Notes: a model not told the origin generated them from the sequence alone. Positions 43,091 through 53,176 are shown, numbered from the stretch's first letter. The stretch is DNA of 64,000 bases from an uncultured Eubacteriales bacterium (GCA_934501435.1 CAKSTW010000008.1:1-64000), one strand, 5' to 3'. Numbers and translations are program-made.

Positions 43091-44797
43091 ATGATCTGCA
43101 CAAAGACCGCGAACGGCTATGCCGTGACCGCAAAAAAATATTCTCTCGAAGTTTCGGAAAGAAAAATCGCCGTTATCTTAAAGAAGGTTCCGGTCGCGAC
43201 GCTTTCGCCGATTTCCGCAGTCGATATTCTCCGCGGCGAAGAAGTTGTCGGTGACGTCGACGAAAAGACGCTCGTCTTTGACGCAAAGGTCGATATTTCG
43301 GATAACAGACCCGTTTTTTCCTGGACGACCAAAAGCAATCTCTGGGAAAAGAAAGTCTATACCCTTGTCTGCGGCGAAGAAAACTTCTCTTTTAAGGTGA
43401 AAGTTTGCGGAAAGGGAAATATACATACTCTCGACTTCTTCAAGGGTATTTCCATGGATCCCGAAAATTACAGCGGATATGAATTCTCCGAAGGCTTTAT
43501 CCCGATGGCTCACGAAACGCATCTCGACCACGGGCATTTCTATCCGACCGACAATTTCGAATATTATTCAACCCTTATGATACCGCACCTCTTCTGCTAC
43601 TCTTTCAAGACCGAAGATCTTTCCGAAAGACTCGGTCTCGGACTTGTCGCAAAACCGGGCGAATACAATTTCCACCGTTTCAACTACCGCGGCGGCGAAT
43701 TCTATAAACATTGCTGGTTTTCTCTCTGGGTCGACTACGACGGCATGACCGAAGTCGACGGAGAATGGGAAAGCCCGGAAGTCGTCGGATTCTCCGGAAA
43801 AGACGAATACGACGTCCTTTCGCAGTATTCCGAATATCATTTTTCAAGCGGAATTCTGCCGAGAAAAGAGGCAAAAAAAGCGCCCCGCTTCTGGCACGGA
43901 CCCATTGCCTGCGGCTGGCTTGAACAGAACGCGCGTTCCGAAGAATTCAAGACGGTCCTTTTCCACCTTGCAAAAGAGTCGCTTTATAACGACCTTGTCG
44001 CGAAACTCGACGGAAAGGGTCTTGCGCCGAAAATTCTCATAATCGACGACAAATGGCAGGAAAAATACGGAACTGCCGTTCCCGATAAGAATAAGTGGCC
44101 CGATCTCCGCGCGTTTATCGACAGAATGCACGACAAAGGCATCAAGGTCTTTATGTGGTTCAAACTCTGGGACGCCGAGGGGCTTGACGACGATATGTGC
44201 ATTATCGACGGCGACGGCAACAGAGCCGCCGACCCGACAAACCCGAAATACGTCGAACATCTCCGCGCAAGAATAAAAAACCTTGTTTCGGATAAAGAGG
44301 GCGGCTATAACTGCGACGGCTTCAAACTCGATTTCGCGTTCCTCATTCCGAAAGGGATAAAGGCGAAGTCTTACGGCGGTCAGTACGGCAGCGAACTTCT
44401 GAAGACCTATTTCAAGGTCATTCACGACGCCGCAAAAGAAGAAAAACCCGACGCCTGCATAAACTGCAGTCCCTGCCACCCCTACTACGCCGATATCTGC
44501 GACCACGCGCGTATCCACGACTACGATTTCAGAAACAGAAATATCGGAGCGGAGATGACTTTCCGTGCCGAAACCTATAAAATAGCGCTTCCCAACACCC
44601 TCATAGATACCGACGGCGCGGGCTTTGCGTCGCACAGAGACACGATGCGCTATATGAGAATTGCGCCGAAACTCGGAATTCCCGACCTTTACGAAGTTTC
44701 CGATAACGCCGCTCTCACCCTTACCGACGAAGACTGGGCGGAAGTCAAAGTGATCTGGGATAAATACAGCAAAAAAATAGATAAACAGTATAAATAA
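43091..44797 (+). CDS. TIM-barrel glycoside hydrolase, clan GH-D-like (GH36/GH31 resemblance)
   Basis: A 568-residue enzyme. An N-terminal beta-sandwich (residues 1-285) precedes the barrel. Visible barrel motifs are KILIIDDKWQEKYG (about 313), GIKVFMWFKLWDAEGL (about 350) and CDGFKLDFAF (about 410), whose Asp matches the nucleophile of alpha-galactosidase-type enzymes. Substrate and exact family are not certain. No signal peptide is seen, so it acts inside the cell on imported oligosaccharides. AAAAGGAGC precedes ATG 43091. Confidence 0.75.
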   Translation: MICTKTANGYAVTAKKYSLEVSERKIAVILKKVPVATLSPISAVDILRGEEVVGDVDEKTLVFDAKVDISDNRPVFSWTTKSNLWEKKVYTLVCGEENFSFKVKVCGKGNIHTLDFFKGISMDPENYSGYEFSEGFIPMAHETHLDHGHFYPTDNFEYYSTLMIPHLFCYSFKTEDLSERLGLGLVAKPGEYNFHRFNYRGGEFYKHCWFSLWVDYDGMTEVDGEWESPEVVGFSGKDEYDVLSQYSEYHFSSGILPRKEAKKAPRFWHGPIACGWLEQNARSEEFKTVLFHLAKESLYNDLVAKLDGKGLAPKILIIDDKWQEKYGTAVPDKNKWPDLRAFIDRMHDKGIKVFMWFKLWDAEGLDDDMCIIDGDGNRAADPTNPKYVEHLRARIKNLVSDKEGGYNCDGFKLDFAFLIPKGIKAKSYGGQYGSELLKTYFKVIHDAAKEEKPDACINCSPCHPYYADICDHARIHDYDFRNRNIGAEMTFRAETYKIALPNTLIDTDGAGFASHRDTMRYMRIAPKLGIPDLYEVSDNAALTLTDEDWAEVKVIWDKYSKKIDKQYK

Positions 44798-44800
44798 AAA

Positions 44801-44835
44801 CCGAAAAAGAGAAGCAGAGGCTTCTCTTTTCTCGG
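44801..44835 (+). terminator. terminator or intra-operon hairpin
   Basis: AAAAGAGAAGC and its complement with an AGAG loop form an 11-bp stem with a T-tail, only 15 bp before the fucosidase start. It may reduce rather than abolish read-through. Confidence 0.7.
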
Positions 44836-44849
44836 TATGAGGAACGGTT

Positions 44850-47090
44850 ATGAATAACGAAATCGTCTTTAGAAAACCCGCGGAGCGCTGGCTTGAGGCT
44901 CTGCCTTTGGGCAACGGTCATATCGGGGCAATGGTATTCGGAGGGGCAGACTGCGAAAAAATAAATCTCAACGACGACACCCTTTACGCAGGCAAAAAAA
45001 TGCCCTGCGACCCTCCGCACGCCGCCGAACACTTAAAGGAAATTCAGTCGCTCCTGCTTTCGGGCGAAAACAAAAAAGCGTTCGGGTTATGCGAAAAATA
45101 TCTTCTCGGCGACCCGTATATGATAAGGTCATATCAGGAGGTCGGGGCAATTTTTGTAAAAACGGGGATTGAAAAGGCGGAAAACTACTCAAGACGGCTC
45201 GATATGCAGAAAGAAAGACACACCGTTTCTTTTCTTTCGGAAAAAGGCAAAATAAAGTCCGAGACTTTTATTTCTCCCGAAAGCGATCTGCTCTATTACC
45301 GTCTCGAAAGCGAAAAACCGCTTGAAAGCGTCGAAATTTCCCTTAAAAGAGAAAGAGACGCGAAAACCGAAAACATTCCGGGCGGACTTCTGCTTACGGG
45401 TCAGATAATCGACGAATATATCGAAGGCGTCGGAGAAGGCGGAAAGGATATGCGCTTTGCCGCGGCGTTAAAAGTCGAAACCGACGGCTGCGCGGCTGCC
45501 GAAAACGGCGTTGTCACCGTTAAAAACGCAACGAAAATAACGGTCGTCTATTCCTCCGAAACCGATTACGATTTCGAAAATCTCTCTTTTGACAGGGAAA
45601 AAGACGTCGTAAAAACTCTGCTTGACAAATTCTCTCTTTCCGATTACGAAAAGGGCAAAGCCGCCGCCGAAAAATGGTGCCGTTCGCTTTACGACAGAAA
45701 CACCCTGTCTCTCGGCGGAGAAAAATGCGAAGACACGGCGGCGCTTCTTAACGCCGCAAGACAGAAAAAAACCGACGTTTCGCTTGTCGAAACAATGTAT
45801 AATTACGGCAGATACCTGCTTATAACCGCATCTTCCGGAAAAGCGACCCTGCCCGCAAATTTGCAGGGGATATGGGGAGAGGGTTATGAAATGGAGTGGA
45901 ACGCCGATTTTCACACAAACATAAACCTCCAGATGAACTATTGGCACGCCCACGTCACGAATATGGACGAAACAGCCGACGTTCTCATGCGCTTTATTGA
46001 AAAAATGAGCGTTCCCGGAAAAGTTACCGCGAAAAAGACCTATAACGCCGACGGCTGGACCTTGCATCACCTTGTCGACGCGTTCGGAAAAACGTGTATC
46101 CACGACGGCGTTTCGTGGGGGACTTATCCTATGGGCGGACCGTGGCTCGCGCGCCATATCTGGGATTATTACGAATTCACGGGAGACGTCTGTTTTCTGC
46201 GTGAAAAGGGCTATCCCGTCCTCAAAGGCTCGGCGGAATTCATTCTTTCGTTCCTTATCGAGGATAAAAACGGAAGACTTGTCACCGCCCCCGCGACAAG
46301 CCCCGAAAACAAGTTTTATTTCAGGGGAGAACCGACGGGCTTTACTTACGCTCCGACAATGGATATAGAGATCTGCACCGACGTGCTTTCAAAAACCGCT
46401 GCGGCGGCGAAGGCAGTCGGCGACAGCGAGGAATTTATCAAAAAATGCGAAGACGCGATAAAGAGACTTCCGCCGCTCCGAATAGGCAAAGACGGCAGGC
46501 TCTGCGAATGGATAGAAGACTATGAAGAGGTCGAACCGGGGCACCGCCACGTTTCCCACCTTTACGGACTTCACCCCGCCGACGTCATAACCGAAGAAAA
46601 CGGCGAAATTTACAAGGCCGCCCGTAAATCCCTTGATTTCAGACTGAGATCTGGAGGGGCGCACACCGGCTGGTCAAAGGCGTGGACGATTTCGTTCTTC
46701 GCCCGCTTTAAGGACGGCAAAAACTGCGAAAAACATCTTTACGAAATGCTTGAAAGGTGCTTTGAAGACAACCTTTTCGATATGCACCCGCCTTTCCAGA
46801 TAGACGGAAACTACGGCTTTACCGCGGCGGTTGCCGAAATGCTTCTGCAAAGCCACGAGGGGAAGATAGGCGAAAGGAAAATAACTCTTCTTCCCGCTTT
46901 GCCGCCGTCATGGAAAAACGGAAAAGTCACGGGACTGCGCGCCAGAGGCGGTGTGACGGTCGATATTTCATGGGCTGACGGAAAACTCAAAGAAGTGAAA
47001 GTCACCCCCGACCGCGACGGAAAAATAAACATTTCGGGCGTTTCTTTTTTCGACGGAAAAGCCGGACAGACTTATGTTTTTGAGGCGTGA
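44850..47090 (+). CDS. GH95 alpha-L-fucosidase-like enzyme
   Basis: A 746-residue protein. The N-terminal beta domain opens with AERWLEALPLGNGHIGAMVF and INLNDDTLYAG, strong GH95 signatures. The (alpha/alpha)6 barrel includes WNADFHTNINLQMNYWHAH (about residue 349, holding the catalytic Asn pair) and DGWTLHHL. GH95 enzymes remove alpha-1,2-fucose by inversion, or act on alpha-L-galactose. No signal peptide is visible. It fits growth on fucosylated mucin or milk/plant glycans. Confidence 0.88.
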   Translation: MNNEIVFRKPAERWLEALPLGNGHIGAMVFGGADCEKINLNDDTLYAGKKMPCDPPHAAEHLKEIQSLLLSGENKKAFGLCEKYLLGDPYMIRSYQEVGAIFVKTGIEKAENYSRRLDMQKERHTVSFLSEKGKIKSETFISPESDLLYYRLESEKPLESVEISLKRERDAKTENIPGGLLLTGQIIDEYIEGVGEGGKDMRFAAALKVETDGCAAAENGVVTVKNATKITVVYSSETDYDFENLSFDREKDVVKTLLDKFSLSDYEKGKAAAEKWCRSLYDRNTLSLGGEKCEDTAALLNAARQKKTDVSLVETMYNYGRYLLITASSGKATLPANLQGIWGEGYEMEWNADFHTNINLQMNYWHAHVTNMDETADVLMRFIEKMSVPGKVTAKKTYNADGWTLHHLVDAFGKTCIHDGVSWGTYPMGGPWLARHIWDYYEFTGDVCFLREKGYPVLKGSAEFILSFLIEDKNGRLVTAPATSPENKFYFRGEPTGFTYAPTMDIEICTDVLSKTAAAAKAVGDSEEFIKKCEDAIKRLPPLRIGKDGRLCEWIEDYEEVEPGHRHVSHLYGLHPADVITEENGEIYKAARKSLDFRLRSGGAHTGWSKAWTISFFARFKDGKNCEKHLYEMLERCFEDNLFDMHPPFQIDGNYGFTAAVAEMLLQSHEGKIGERKITLLPALPPSWKNGKVTGLRARGGVTVDISWADGKLKEVKVTPDRDGKINISGVSFFDGKAGQTYVFEA

Positions 47091-47091
47091 T

Positions 47092-47700
47092 ATGAAAGAA
47101 TATGTTTTTGAAAAGGTTTCCCGGTTTCCCGAAACCGAGAACGAATGGAAAAAATTTCCCGAGGCGAAGATAGACTGCTTTGATTTTTCGCCCGACGCCG
47201 TAAATCCCGAAACTTCCGTCAGGGGAGTTTTCAGCGAAACGGGGCTTGCTCTCCGCTTTGAAAGCGACGAAAAAAACGTTCTCGCCCGTTATCACGGAGT
47301 AAACGAAAAACCGTGGACCGACAGCTGCGTCGAGGTCTTTTTCAACCCGTGTCCCGAAAGAAACGATAAATATTTCAATTTCGAACTCTCCGCGGGCGGC
47401 GGACTTCTCGTCGGCTACGGAAAGGACAGACGCGAAAGACTTCGCTGCGATTTTACTTTGGATATTTTCGGTATCAAAACCGAAATAACCGAAAACGGCT
47501 GGACGGCGACTTTTATTATTCCGTTTGAATTCGTGCTTCGTTACGCTCCCGGATTCGACTCCGTTTTTGCGGGGAACTTCCAGAAGTGCGGAGACGAGAC
47601 CGCAAGTCCGCATTTTCCCACATGGAACAAGATAGAAAGCCCCTCTCCCGACTTCCACCGTCCCGAATGTTTCGGAAAATTCATTCTCGGCGGATATTGA
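47092..47700 (+). CDS. CBM9-like carbohydrate-binding protein
   Basis: A 202-residue beta-sandwich-type protein. TGLALRFESDEKNVLARY, WTDSCVEVFFNPCPER and NGWTATFIIPFEFVL match the DOMON/CBM9-like fold found in glycan-degradation loci. No catalytic motif or signal peptide is seen. ATG 47092 lies directly behind the fucosidase stop, so it is probably translated from the same transcript. Confidence 0.7.
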   Translation: MKEYVFEKVSRFPETENEWKKFPEAKIDCFDFSPDAVNPETSVRGVFSETGLALRFESDEKNVLARYHGVNEKPWTDSCVEVFFNPCPERNDKYFNFELSAGGGLLVGYGKDRRERLRCDFTLDIFGIKTEITENGWTATFIIPFEFVLRYAPGFDSVFAGNFQKCGDETASPHFPTWNKIESPSPDFHRPECFGKFILGGY

Positions 47701-47725
47701 TTTTTCACAGCATGTATGCTATTAT
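47697..47725 (+). promoter_or_regulatory. promoter of the GH3 gene
   Basis: TTGATT and TATTAT spaced by 17 bp begin at the stop of the CBM9-like gene; AAGGAGA follows before ATG 47753. Confidence 0.5.
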
Positions 47726-47752
47726 ATGTTATATTATTTAAGGAGATTGCCG

Positions 47753-49891
47753 ATGTTCGACAACGCAGAATACCTCGCGGCGGAAAAAAGAGCCGCCGAA
47801 TTGCTTTCAAAAATGTCCCTTACCGAAAAGATAGGGCAGCTTTCCCAGTTCGGAACGTCAATTTATTCGGACGACCATAAGGCGTTCGAAGACCATTTCG
47901 AAGAGGGAAAAATAGGTTCGTATCTGACGATAAGAGACCGTAAAAGGATAAACGAAATCCAGAAAGAACTTGTCGAAAAGTCTCCGAACCATATTCCCGC
48001 GATTTTTGCCGACGACGTTATCCACGGCTATAAAACGACTTTCCCCATTCCGCTTGCGCAGTCCTGCGCGTGGGACGAAAAACTTGTCGAAGAGGGCTGC
48101 GCCGTTTCAGCAAAGGAAGCGTACAGGGACGGTATCCGCTGGACGTTTGCGCCGATGGTCGATATCGCAAGAGATCCGCGCTGGGGCAGGATCCTTGAGG
48201 GCTACGGCGAAGATACCTACCTTTGCCGCCGCATGGCGCGCGCCGCGGTGAGAGGCTATCAGGGCAAAGCGGGCGAAAAGGATAAACTCCTTGCCTGTAT
48301 GAAACATTTTATCGCTTACGGCGCGGTCGTCGGAGGAAAAGACTATAACAGCGTCGATATGTCCGAAGAACAGCTCCGCGACGTTTATCTGCCGCCTTTC
48401 GAAGAGGGTATAGCCGAGGGCGCGGCGACGGTAATGACCGCCTTTAACGACTTGAACGGCGTTCCGTCGACGGCAAACAAAAAAATGCTCACCGACGTTC
48501 TGCGCGGAGAAATGGGCTTTAAGGGCTTTGTCGTTTCGGACGACGGCGCGGTCGAGGAACTTGTCAACCACGGATACGCGGAAAACGACGGCGACGCGGG
48601 CAAAAAGGCGTTCAACGCAGGCACCGATATGCTGATGTCGGGCGATATTTATAACGATAACTTCCCCGAATTCGTTAAAAACGGAGAAATTTCCGAAGAA
48701 AAAATCAACGAATCGGTTCTTAAAATTCTGACTTTCAAATATCTTCTCGGACTTATGGACGACTGGAAAGTCGACGAAGACGAAGATACGACGTTCTTTG
48801 CGCCGGAACATCTCGCAAAAGCAAAGGACGCCGCGGAAAAAACTTTCGTTCTTCTCGAAAACGACGGCGTTCTCCCTATCAAAAAAGCAAGGAAGATCGC
48901 GCTTGTCGGACCTATGGCGAGAAACAGACGCGACGTTATGGGACCGTGGGAATGTGTCGGTGAAGAGGAAAGGACCGTCACCGTCGAAGAAGGTCTTAAA
49001 AAGAAATTTGCGTCTTCCGAAATTATCTGCGCCGACGGCTGCGACTGTGAGACCGACGATATGTCGCATATAAAAGAAGCCGTAAAGGCGGCAAAGAAAG
49101 CGGACGTCGTAATAATCGCCGCGGGACTTCGCCACGGGACCTGCGGAGAGGCGGCAAGCATGACGAGACTTCGTTTGTCAAAGCCGCAGGAAAAACTCAT
49201 CGACGAAATTTCAAAACTCGGGAAACCGACCGTCCTCCTTATTTTCGGCGGCAGACCGCTTGTCCTTACCGAATATAAAGACAAGGTAAACGCGATGATG
49301 ATGGCGTGGTATCCCGGAACCGAAACGGGAAGTGCGATAGCGACCGTGCTTTCGGGCGAAAAGTCGCCGTCCGGCAGGCTTACGACCTCTTTCCCGGTTA
49401 CCGAAGGTCAGATTCCCGTAAACTATAACTTTTTCCCGACCGGACGCCCCGCAATAGGCGTTCAGCGGTTCGAAGCGAAATATAACGACTGTCCGATAGA
49501 GCCTCTTTACACTTTCGGCTACGGAAAGACCTATACGGAATTCCGATATTCCGATATTTCCCTTTCCGAAACGAAGATAAAGGAAGACGGAAAAATCGAC
49601 GTTACCTTAACAGTCGAAAACGTCGGAAAGTACGACGCTTACGAAGTCGTTCAGCTTTACATACGCGACCTTGTCGCCTCCCGCGTCAGACCCGTAAAGG
49701 AACTCAAGGGCTTCTGCAAAGTTTTCGTTCCTGCGGGCAAAAAAGAAAAAGTGAATATAACCCTTGAGGCGAAAGAACTTGCGTTCTGCAATTCCGAAAT
49801 GAAAAAAGTCGTCGAAAAGGGAAAATTCAAACTCTGGGTCGCGAAAAACGCGCTTGACAACTCAAACGAATTCAATTTTGAAATAGTATAA
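47753..49891 (+). CDS. GH3 beta-glycosidase (beta-glucosidase/xylosidase type)
   Basis: A 712-residue enzyme with the three-domain GH3 layout. The N-terminal barrel contains FAPMVDIARDPRWGRILEGY and the nucleophile motif GFVVSDDGAVEEL (about residue 260). The alpha/beta sandwich carries VIIAAGLRHGTCGEAASMTR, and a C-terminal fibronectin-III-like domain holds DVTLTVENVGKYDAYEVVQL. It lacks a signal peptide and would hydrolyse imported beta-linked oligosaccharides. Substrate is not fixed. Confidence 0.92.
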   Translation: MFDNAEYLAAEKRAAELLSKMSLTEKIGQLSQFGTSIYSDDHKAFEDHFEEGKIGSYLTIRDRKRINEIQKELVEKSPNHIPAIFADDVIHGYKTTFPIPLAQSCAWDEKLVEEGCAVSAKEAYRDGIRWTFAPMVDIARDPRWGRILEGYGEDTYLCRRMARAAVRGYQGKAGEKDKLLACMKHFIAYGAVVGGKDYNSVDMSEEQLRDVYLPPFEEGIAEGAATVMTAFNDLNGVPSTANKKMLTDVLRGEMGFKGFVVSDDGAVEELVNHGYAENDGDAGKKAFNAGTDMLMSGDIYNDNFPEFVKNGEISEEKINESVLKILTFKYLLGLMDDWKVDEDEDTTFFAPEHLAKAKDAAEKTFVLLENDGVLPIKKARKIALVGPMARNRRDVMGPWECVGEEERTVTVEEGLKKKFASSEIICADGCDCETDDMSHIKEAVKAAKKADVVIIAAGLRHGTCGEAASMTRLRLSKPQEKLIDEISKLGKPTVLLIFGGRPLVLTEYKDKVNAMMMAWYPGTETGSAIATVLSGEKSPSGRLTTSFPVTEGQIPVNYNFFPTGRPAIGVQRFEAKYNDCPIEPLYTFGYGKTYTEFRYSDISLSETKIKEDGKIDVTLTVENVGKYDAYEVVQLYIRDLVASRVRPVKELKGFCKVFVPAGKKEKVNITLEAKELAFCNSEMKKVVEKGKFKLWVAKNALDNSNEFNFEIV

Positions 49892-49906
49892 AAAGGAGAA
49901 CGTTGC

Positions 49907-51220
49907 ATGGGACTTATTAAAGCGGGAACAGGAGCGCTCGGCGGAACTCTTGCGGATCAGTGGAAGGAATTTTTCTACTGCGACGCACTTCCGAACGACG
50001 TCCTTATGAAAAAGGGAGAGAAGAGAACGGGAAGCCGCTCTTCCAACACAAAAGGAAGCGACAATATCATAACAAACGGTTCCGGAATCGCGGTTGCGGA
50101 CGGACAGTGCATGATAATCGTCGAGCAGGGTAAAATAGTCGAAGTCTGCGCCGAACCCGGCGAATTTACATACGACACTTCTACCGAACCGTCGGTTTTC
50201 ACGGGAAACCTCGGTCAGAGCCTGCTTGACACCTTTAAGACGATAGGCAGACGTTTCACCTACGGCGGAGACACTGGAAAAGACCAGAGAGTTTACTATT
50301 TCAACACAAAAGAAATAATCGGCAATAAGTTCGGAACTCCGAGCCCGATAATGTTTGAAGTTACAAATAAACGCATAGGTATGACGAGAACCGTTCAGGT
50401 ACGCTGCAACGGCGTTTATTCCTACGTCATTTCCGATCCTCTTGTTTTCTACACAAGACTTTGCGGAAACGTAAAGGACGAATTTACGAGAGATATGATA
50501 GACGGCCAGCTGAATACCGAGTTTATCGACGCTCTTCAGCCTGCGCTCGGTTCTCTTTCCGAACAGGAGCTTCGCCCGGCACAGATACCCGCGAAGGCGA
50601 ACGAACTCAAACAGGCGATGAACAACGCCCTCAAACAGGAATGGATAGATAACAGAGGCATTTCCGTCGGAAAAATCGCATTAAATCCGATAACCCTCAC
50701 CGACGAGGATATGAAGAAGATCAACGAGATCGAAGACGCCGCGAATATCGGTTCAAACCCGTTTACCATGGCGGGCAGAATGACCAACGCCACCGCCGAC
50801 GCAATGCAGGCGGCAGCCGAAAATCAGGCGGGCGCGATGAGCGGCTTTGTCGGTATGGGCATGGTCGGAGTGGGACAGAACACCGGCTTTTCCGCGGCGC
50901 AGAATATGTATAACGCGGGAGCGGCTCAGGTTTCCCGTAACGACCCCGCGGCAGACAGTTGGAAATGCAGCTGCGGAGCCGACGCGACGGGAAAATTCTG
51001 TTCGGAATGCGGAGCGGCAAGACCGGCGGAAAAAGGCTGGAAATGCAGTTGCGGAGAAGTAAATCAGGGAAAGTTCTGCCGTAACTGCGGCGAAAAAAAG
51101 CCGGAAGGCGCGCCTCTCTACCGCTGCGATAAATGCGGCTGGCAGCCGGAAGACCCGAATAATCCCCCGAAATTCTGCCCCGAATGCGGCGACGCTTTCA
51201 ACGAAAACGATAAAATATGA
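49907..51220 (+). CDS. SPFH-domain protein with C-terminal zinc ribbons (YdjI-like)
   Basis: A 437-residue protein. The N-terminal half shows the SPFH/virion-core-like layout, with IAVADGQCMIIVEQGKIVEV and PGEFTYDTSTEPSVF. An Ala/Gln/Met-rich linker (290-345) leads to three zinc-ribbon units (CSCGADATGKFCSECG, CSCGEVNQGKFCRNCG and CDKCGWQPEDPNNPPKFCPECG). It is probably a membrane-organising scaffold. RBS AAAAGGAG precedes ATG 49907. Confidence 0.84.
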   Translation: MGLIKAGTGALGGTLADQWKEFFYCDALPNDVLMKKGEKRTGSRSSNTKGSDNIITNGSGIAVADGQCMIIVEQGKIVEVCAEPGEFTYDTSTEPSVFTGNLGQSLLDTFKTIGRRFTYGGDTGKDQRVYYFNTKEIIGNKFGTPSPIMFEVTNKRIGMTRTVQVRCNGVYSYVISDPLVFYTRLCGNVKDEFTRDMIDGQLNTEFIDALQPALGSLSEQELRPAQIPAKANELKQAMNNALKQEWIDNRGISVGKIALNPITLTDEDMKKINEIEDAANIGSNPFTMAGRMTNATADAMQAAAENQAGAMSGFVGMGMVGVGQNTGFSAAQNMYNAGAAQVSRNDPAADSWKCSCGADATGKFCSECGAARPAEKGWKCSCGEVNQGKFCRNCGEKKPEGAPLYRCDKCGWQPEDPNNPPKFCPECGDAFNENDKI

Positions 51221-51232
51221 TAAAATGAGCAA

Positions 51233-51267
51233 CGGCGTTCATTCTCTTGAGTGGACGCCGCATTTTT
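51233..51267 (+). terminator. terminator of the SPFH gene
   Basis: CGGCGTtCA/TGgACGCCG with a 9-nt loop ends in CATTTTTTG just behind the SPFH stop. Confidence 0.65.
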
Positions 51268-51303
51268 TGTTGATGCCAAAGTTTCGAAATTTTTTGATTT
51301 TAA

Positions 51304-51340
51304 TACAGATTCCCGTAGAAATACGGGTGTAAAATCTGTA
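51304..51340 (+). promoter_or_regulatory. structured leader of the glutamine synthetase gene
   Basis: TACAGATT and AATCTGTA form outer arms around CCCGT AGAAAT ACGGG, a 5-bp stem with a hexaloop. It lies 26 bp before the GS ATG. ANTAR proteins bind hexaloop hairpins and one is encoded just downstream. Only one hexaloop is present and loop position 4 is A rather than the G usual in such targets, so the match is partial. Confidence 0.4.
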
Positions 51341-51365
51341 ATATAAAACCACAGGCGGGAAAAAT

Positions 51366-52574
51366 ATGAAATATACAAAAGAAGAAGTAATGCAATATGT
51401 TGCGGAAGAGGACGTGAAATTTATCCGTCTTGCTTTCTGCGACGTCTTCGGCAGACAGAAAAACGTTTCCGTAATGCCGGGGGAACTCGGACGGGCGTTC
51501 GATTTCGGAATAGCGTTCGACGCCTCCGCGATAAAGGGTTTCGGCGGGGAAGTCGAGTCCGACCTGTTTTTACATCCCGACCCCGAAACGCTTTCCGTCT
51601 TACCGTGGAGACCCGAACACGGCAAGGTCGTGCGTATGTTCTGCGATATTACATACCCCGACGGCAGACCTTTCGAGGCGGACAGCCGCGCGCTCTTAAA
51701 AAGTGCCGTTGCCGAGGCGAAAAAAGAGGGAATATCGTTTTTCTTCGGTTCGGAAACGGAATTCTACCTTTTCAGACTTGACGAAAACGGCGAAAAAACG
51801 GACGTCCCTTACGACAACGCGGGATATATGGACGTCGCTCCTTTCGACAAGGGGGAAAACGTCCGTCGCGAGATATGTCTGACCCTTGAAAAGATGGGGA
51901 TATACCCCGAAAGTTCGCACCACGAAGAAGGACCGGGGCAGAACGAAATAGACTTCAGATATTCCGAACCCTCTGTCGCCGCAGACGACGCCATGACTTT
52001 CAGAACGGTCGTTTCGACGGTCGCCGCTCGCAGCGGGCTTTACGCGGATTTTTCTCCGAAACCGATAAAAAACAAGTCGGGCAACGGTATGCACATAAAC
52101 GTTTCGGCAAAGGCTGACGACGGCAGGGACGTTATGCCCGAAGTTATTGCGGGGCTTCTTAAGCGTGCTTCCGAGACCGCGGCGTTTTTCAATATCACCG
52201 AGGAATCGTATCGCCGTCTGGGCGAAAACAAAGCCCCGAAATACGTTTCATGGTCGTCGCAGAACCGCTCGGAACTCATAAGAATTCCCGCGGCGGCCGG
52301 GGAATACAAAAGGGCTGAATACCGTTCTCCCGACCCTCTCTGCAACCCCTATATTGCGTTTGCGCTGATAATAAAGGCAGGGCTTGACGGTATAAAAAAC
52401 GGCGACAAACTTCCGCCGCCGACCGACATAAATCTTTACACTGCCGACAGCAAAGCGACCGAACTGCTTGAAATTCTGCCGGAAAATTCGGAACAGGCGA
52501 AAAGAATTGCGGCGCAGAGCCGTTTCGTTTCGGAAAATATTCCCGAAGCGATAAGGAAAAACTATATCATTTAG
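51366..52574 (+). CDS. glnA: glutamine synthetase, type I
   Basis: A 402-residue enzyme joining ammonia to glutamate. Family motifs are present: DASAIKGFGG, FGSETEFYLF with the metal-binding Glu pair, GPGQNEIDFRY, NGMHINVS, and RSELIRIPAA followed by AEYRSPDP. It is about 40 residues shorter than classical GSI-alpha and shows no adenylylation tyrosine motif, as usual in Firmicutes. It is placed before an ANTAR regulator, so nitrogen-dependent antitermination is plausible. GS supplies the glutamine used by PyrG and PurF downstream. Confidence 0.93.
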   Translation: MKYTKEEVMQYVAEEDVKFIRLAFCDVFGRQKNVSVMPGELGRAFDFGIAFDASAIKGFGGEVESDLFLHPDPETLSVLPWRPEHGKVVRMFCDITYPDGRPFEADSRALLKSAVAEAKKEGISFFFGSETEFYLFRLDENGEKTDVPYDNAGYMDVAPFDKGENVRREICLTLEKMGIYPESSHHEEGPGQNEIDFRYSEPSVAADDAMTFRTVVSTVAARSGLYADFSPKPIKNKSGNGMHINVSAKADDGRDVMPEVIAGLLKRASETAAFFNITEESYRRLGENKAPKYVSWSSQNRSELIRIPAAAGEYKRAEYRSPDPLCNPYIAFALIIKAGLDGIKNGDKLPPPTDINLYTADSKATELLEILPENSEQAKRIAAQSRFVSENIPEAIRKNYII

Positions 52575-52589
52575 TCAGGGGGGAACGAA

Positions 52590-53176
52590 ATGGAGTTTTC
52601 GGAGAAGAACTGTAAAACGCTTCTCGTCTCCTCGTCCCCGAAAATGAATTCGGCGCTGCTTTCCCTGCTTTCGGAATACCGATGTTTTCCCGTGACCGTT
52701 TCGGAAAACGCGTCCGACGCGCGGCGGCTGATGACCGAGGATTTTTACGATACGGTCATCATAAATTCGCCGCTTCCCGACGAGACGGGCACCGAACTTG
52801 CAATAGATATCTGCGAAAGCGGCAGTTCGGGCGTTCTTCTTATCGTCAAAGCGGAAAACTATGCCGACATAACCGCGAAAGTCGCGTTTTACGGAGTTCT
52901 TACCCTGCAAAAACCCGTTCCTTATCAGGTAATGAGTCAGTCGCTTCTCGTCCTTGCGGGAATGAGGGAACGCCTGCGGCGGGCGGAAAAAAAGCCGATG
53001 TCTCTCGATGAAAAAATGGAGGAGATACGGATAATAAACCGGGCGAAACTTTTGCTTATAGAAAAAAAGAAGATGACGGAAAAAGAGGCTCACCGCTATA
53101 TAGAAAAAACGGCGATGGACCGCTGCGTTTCCCGTCGGAAGATAGCGGAAAAAATACTTTCAGGAGGATATAAAGA

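Noticed and set aside
51268..51365. Known glutamine riboswitch (glnA RNA)
   Set aside because: That class is cyanobacterial and its three-way junction is not recognisable here.
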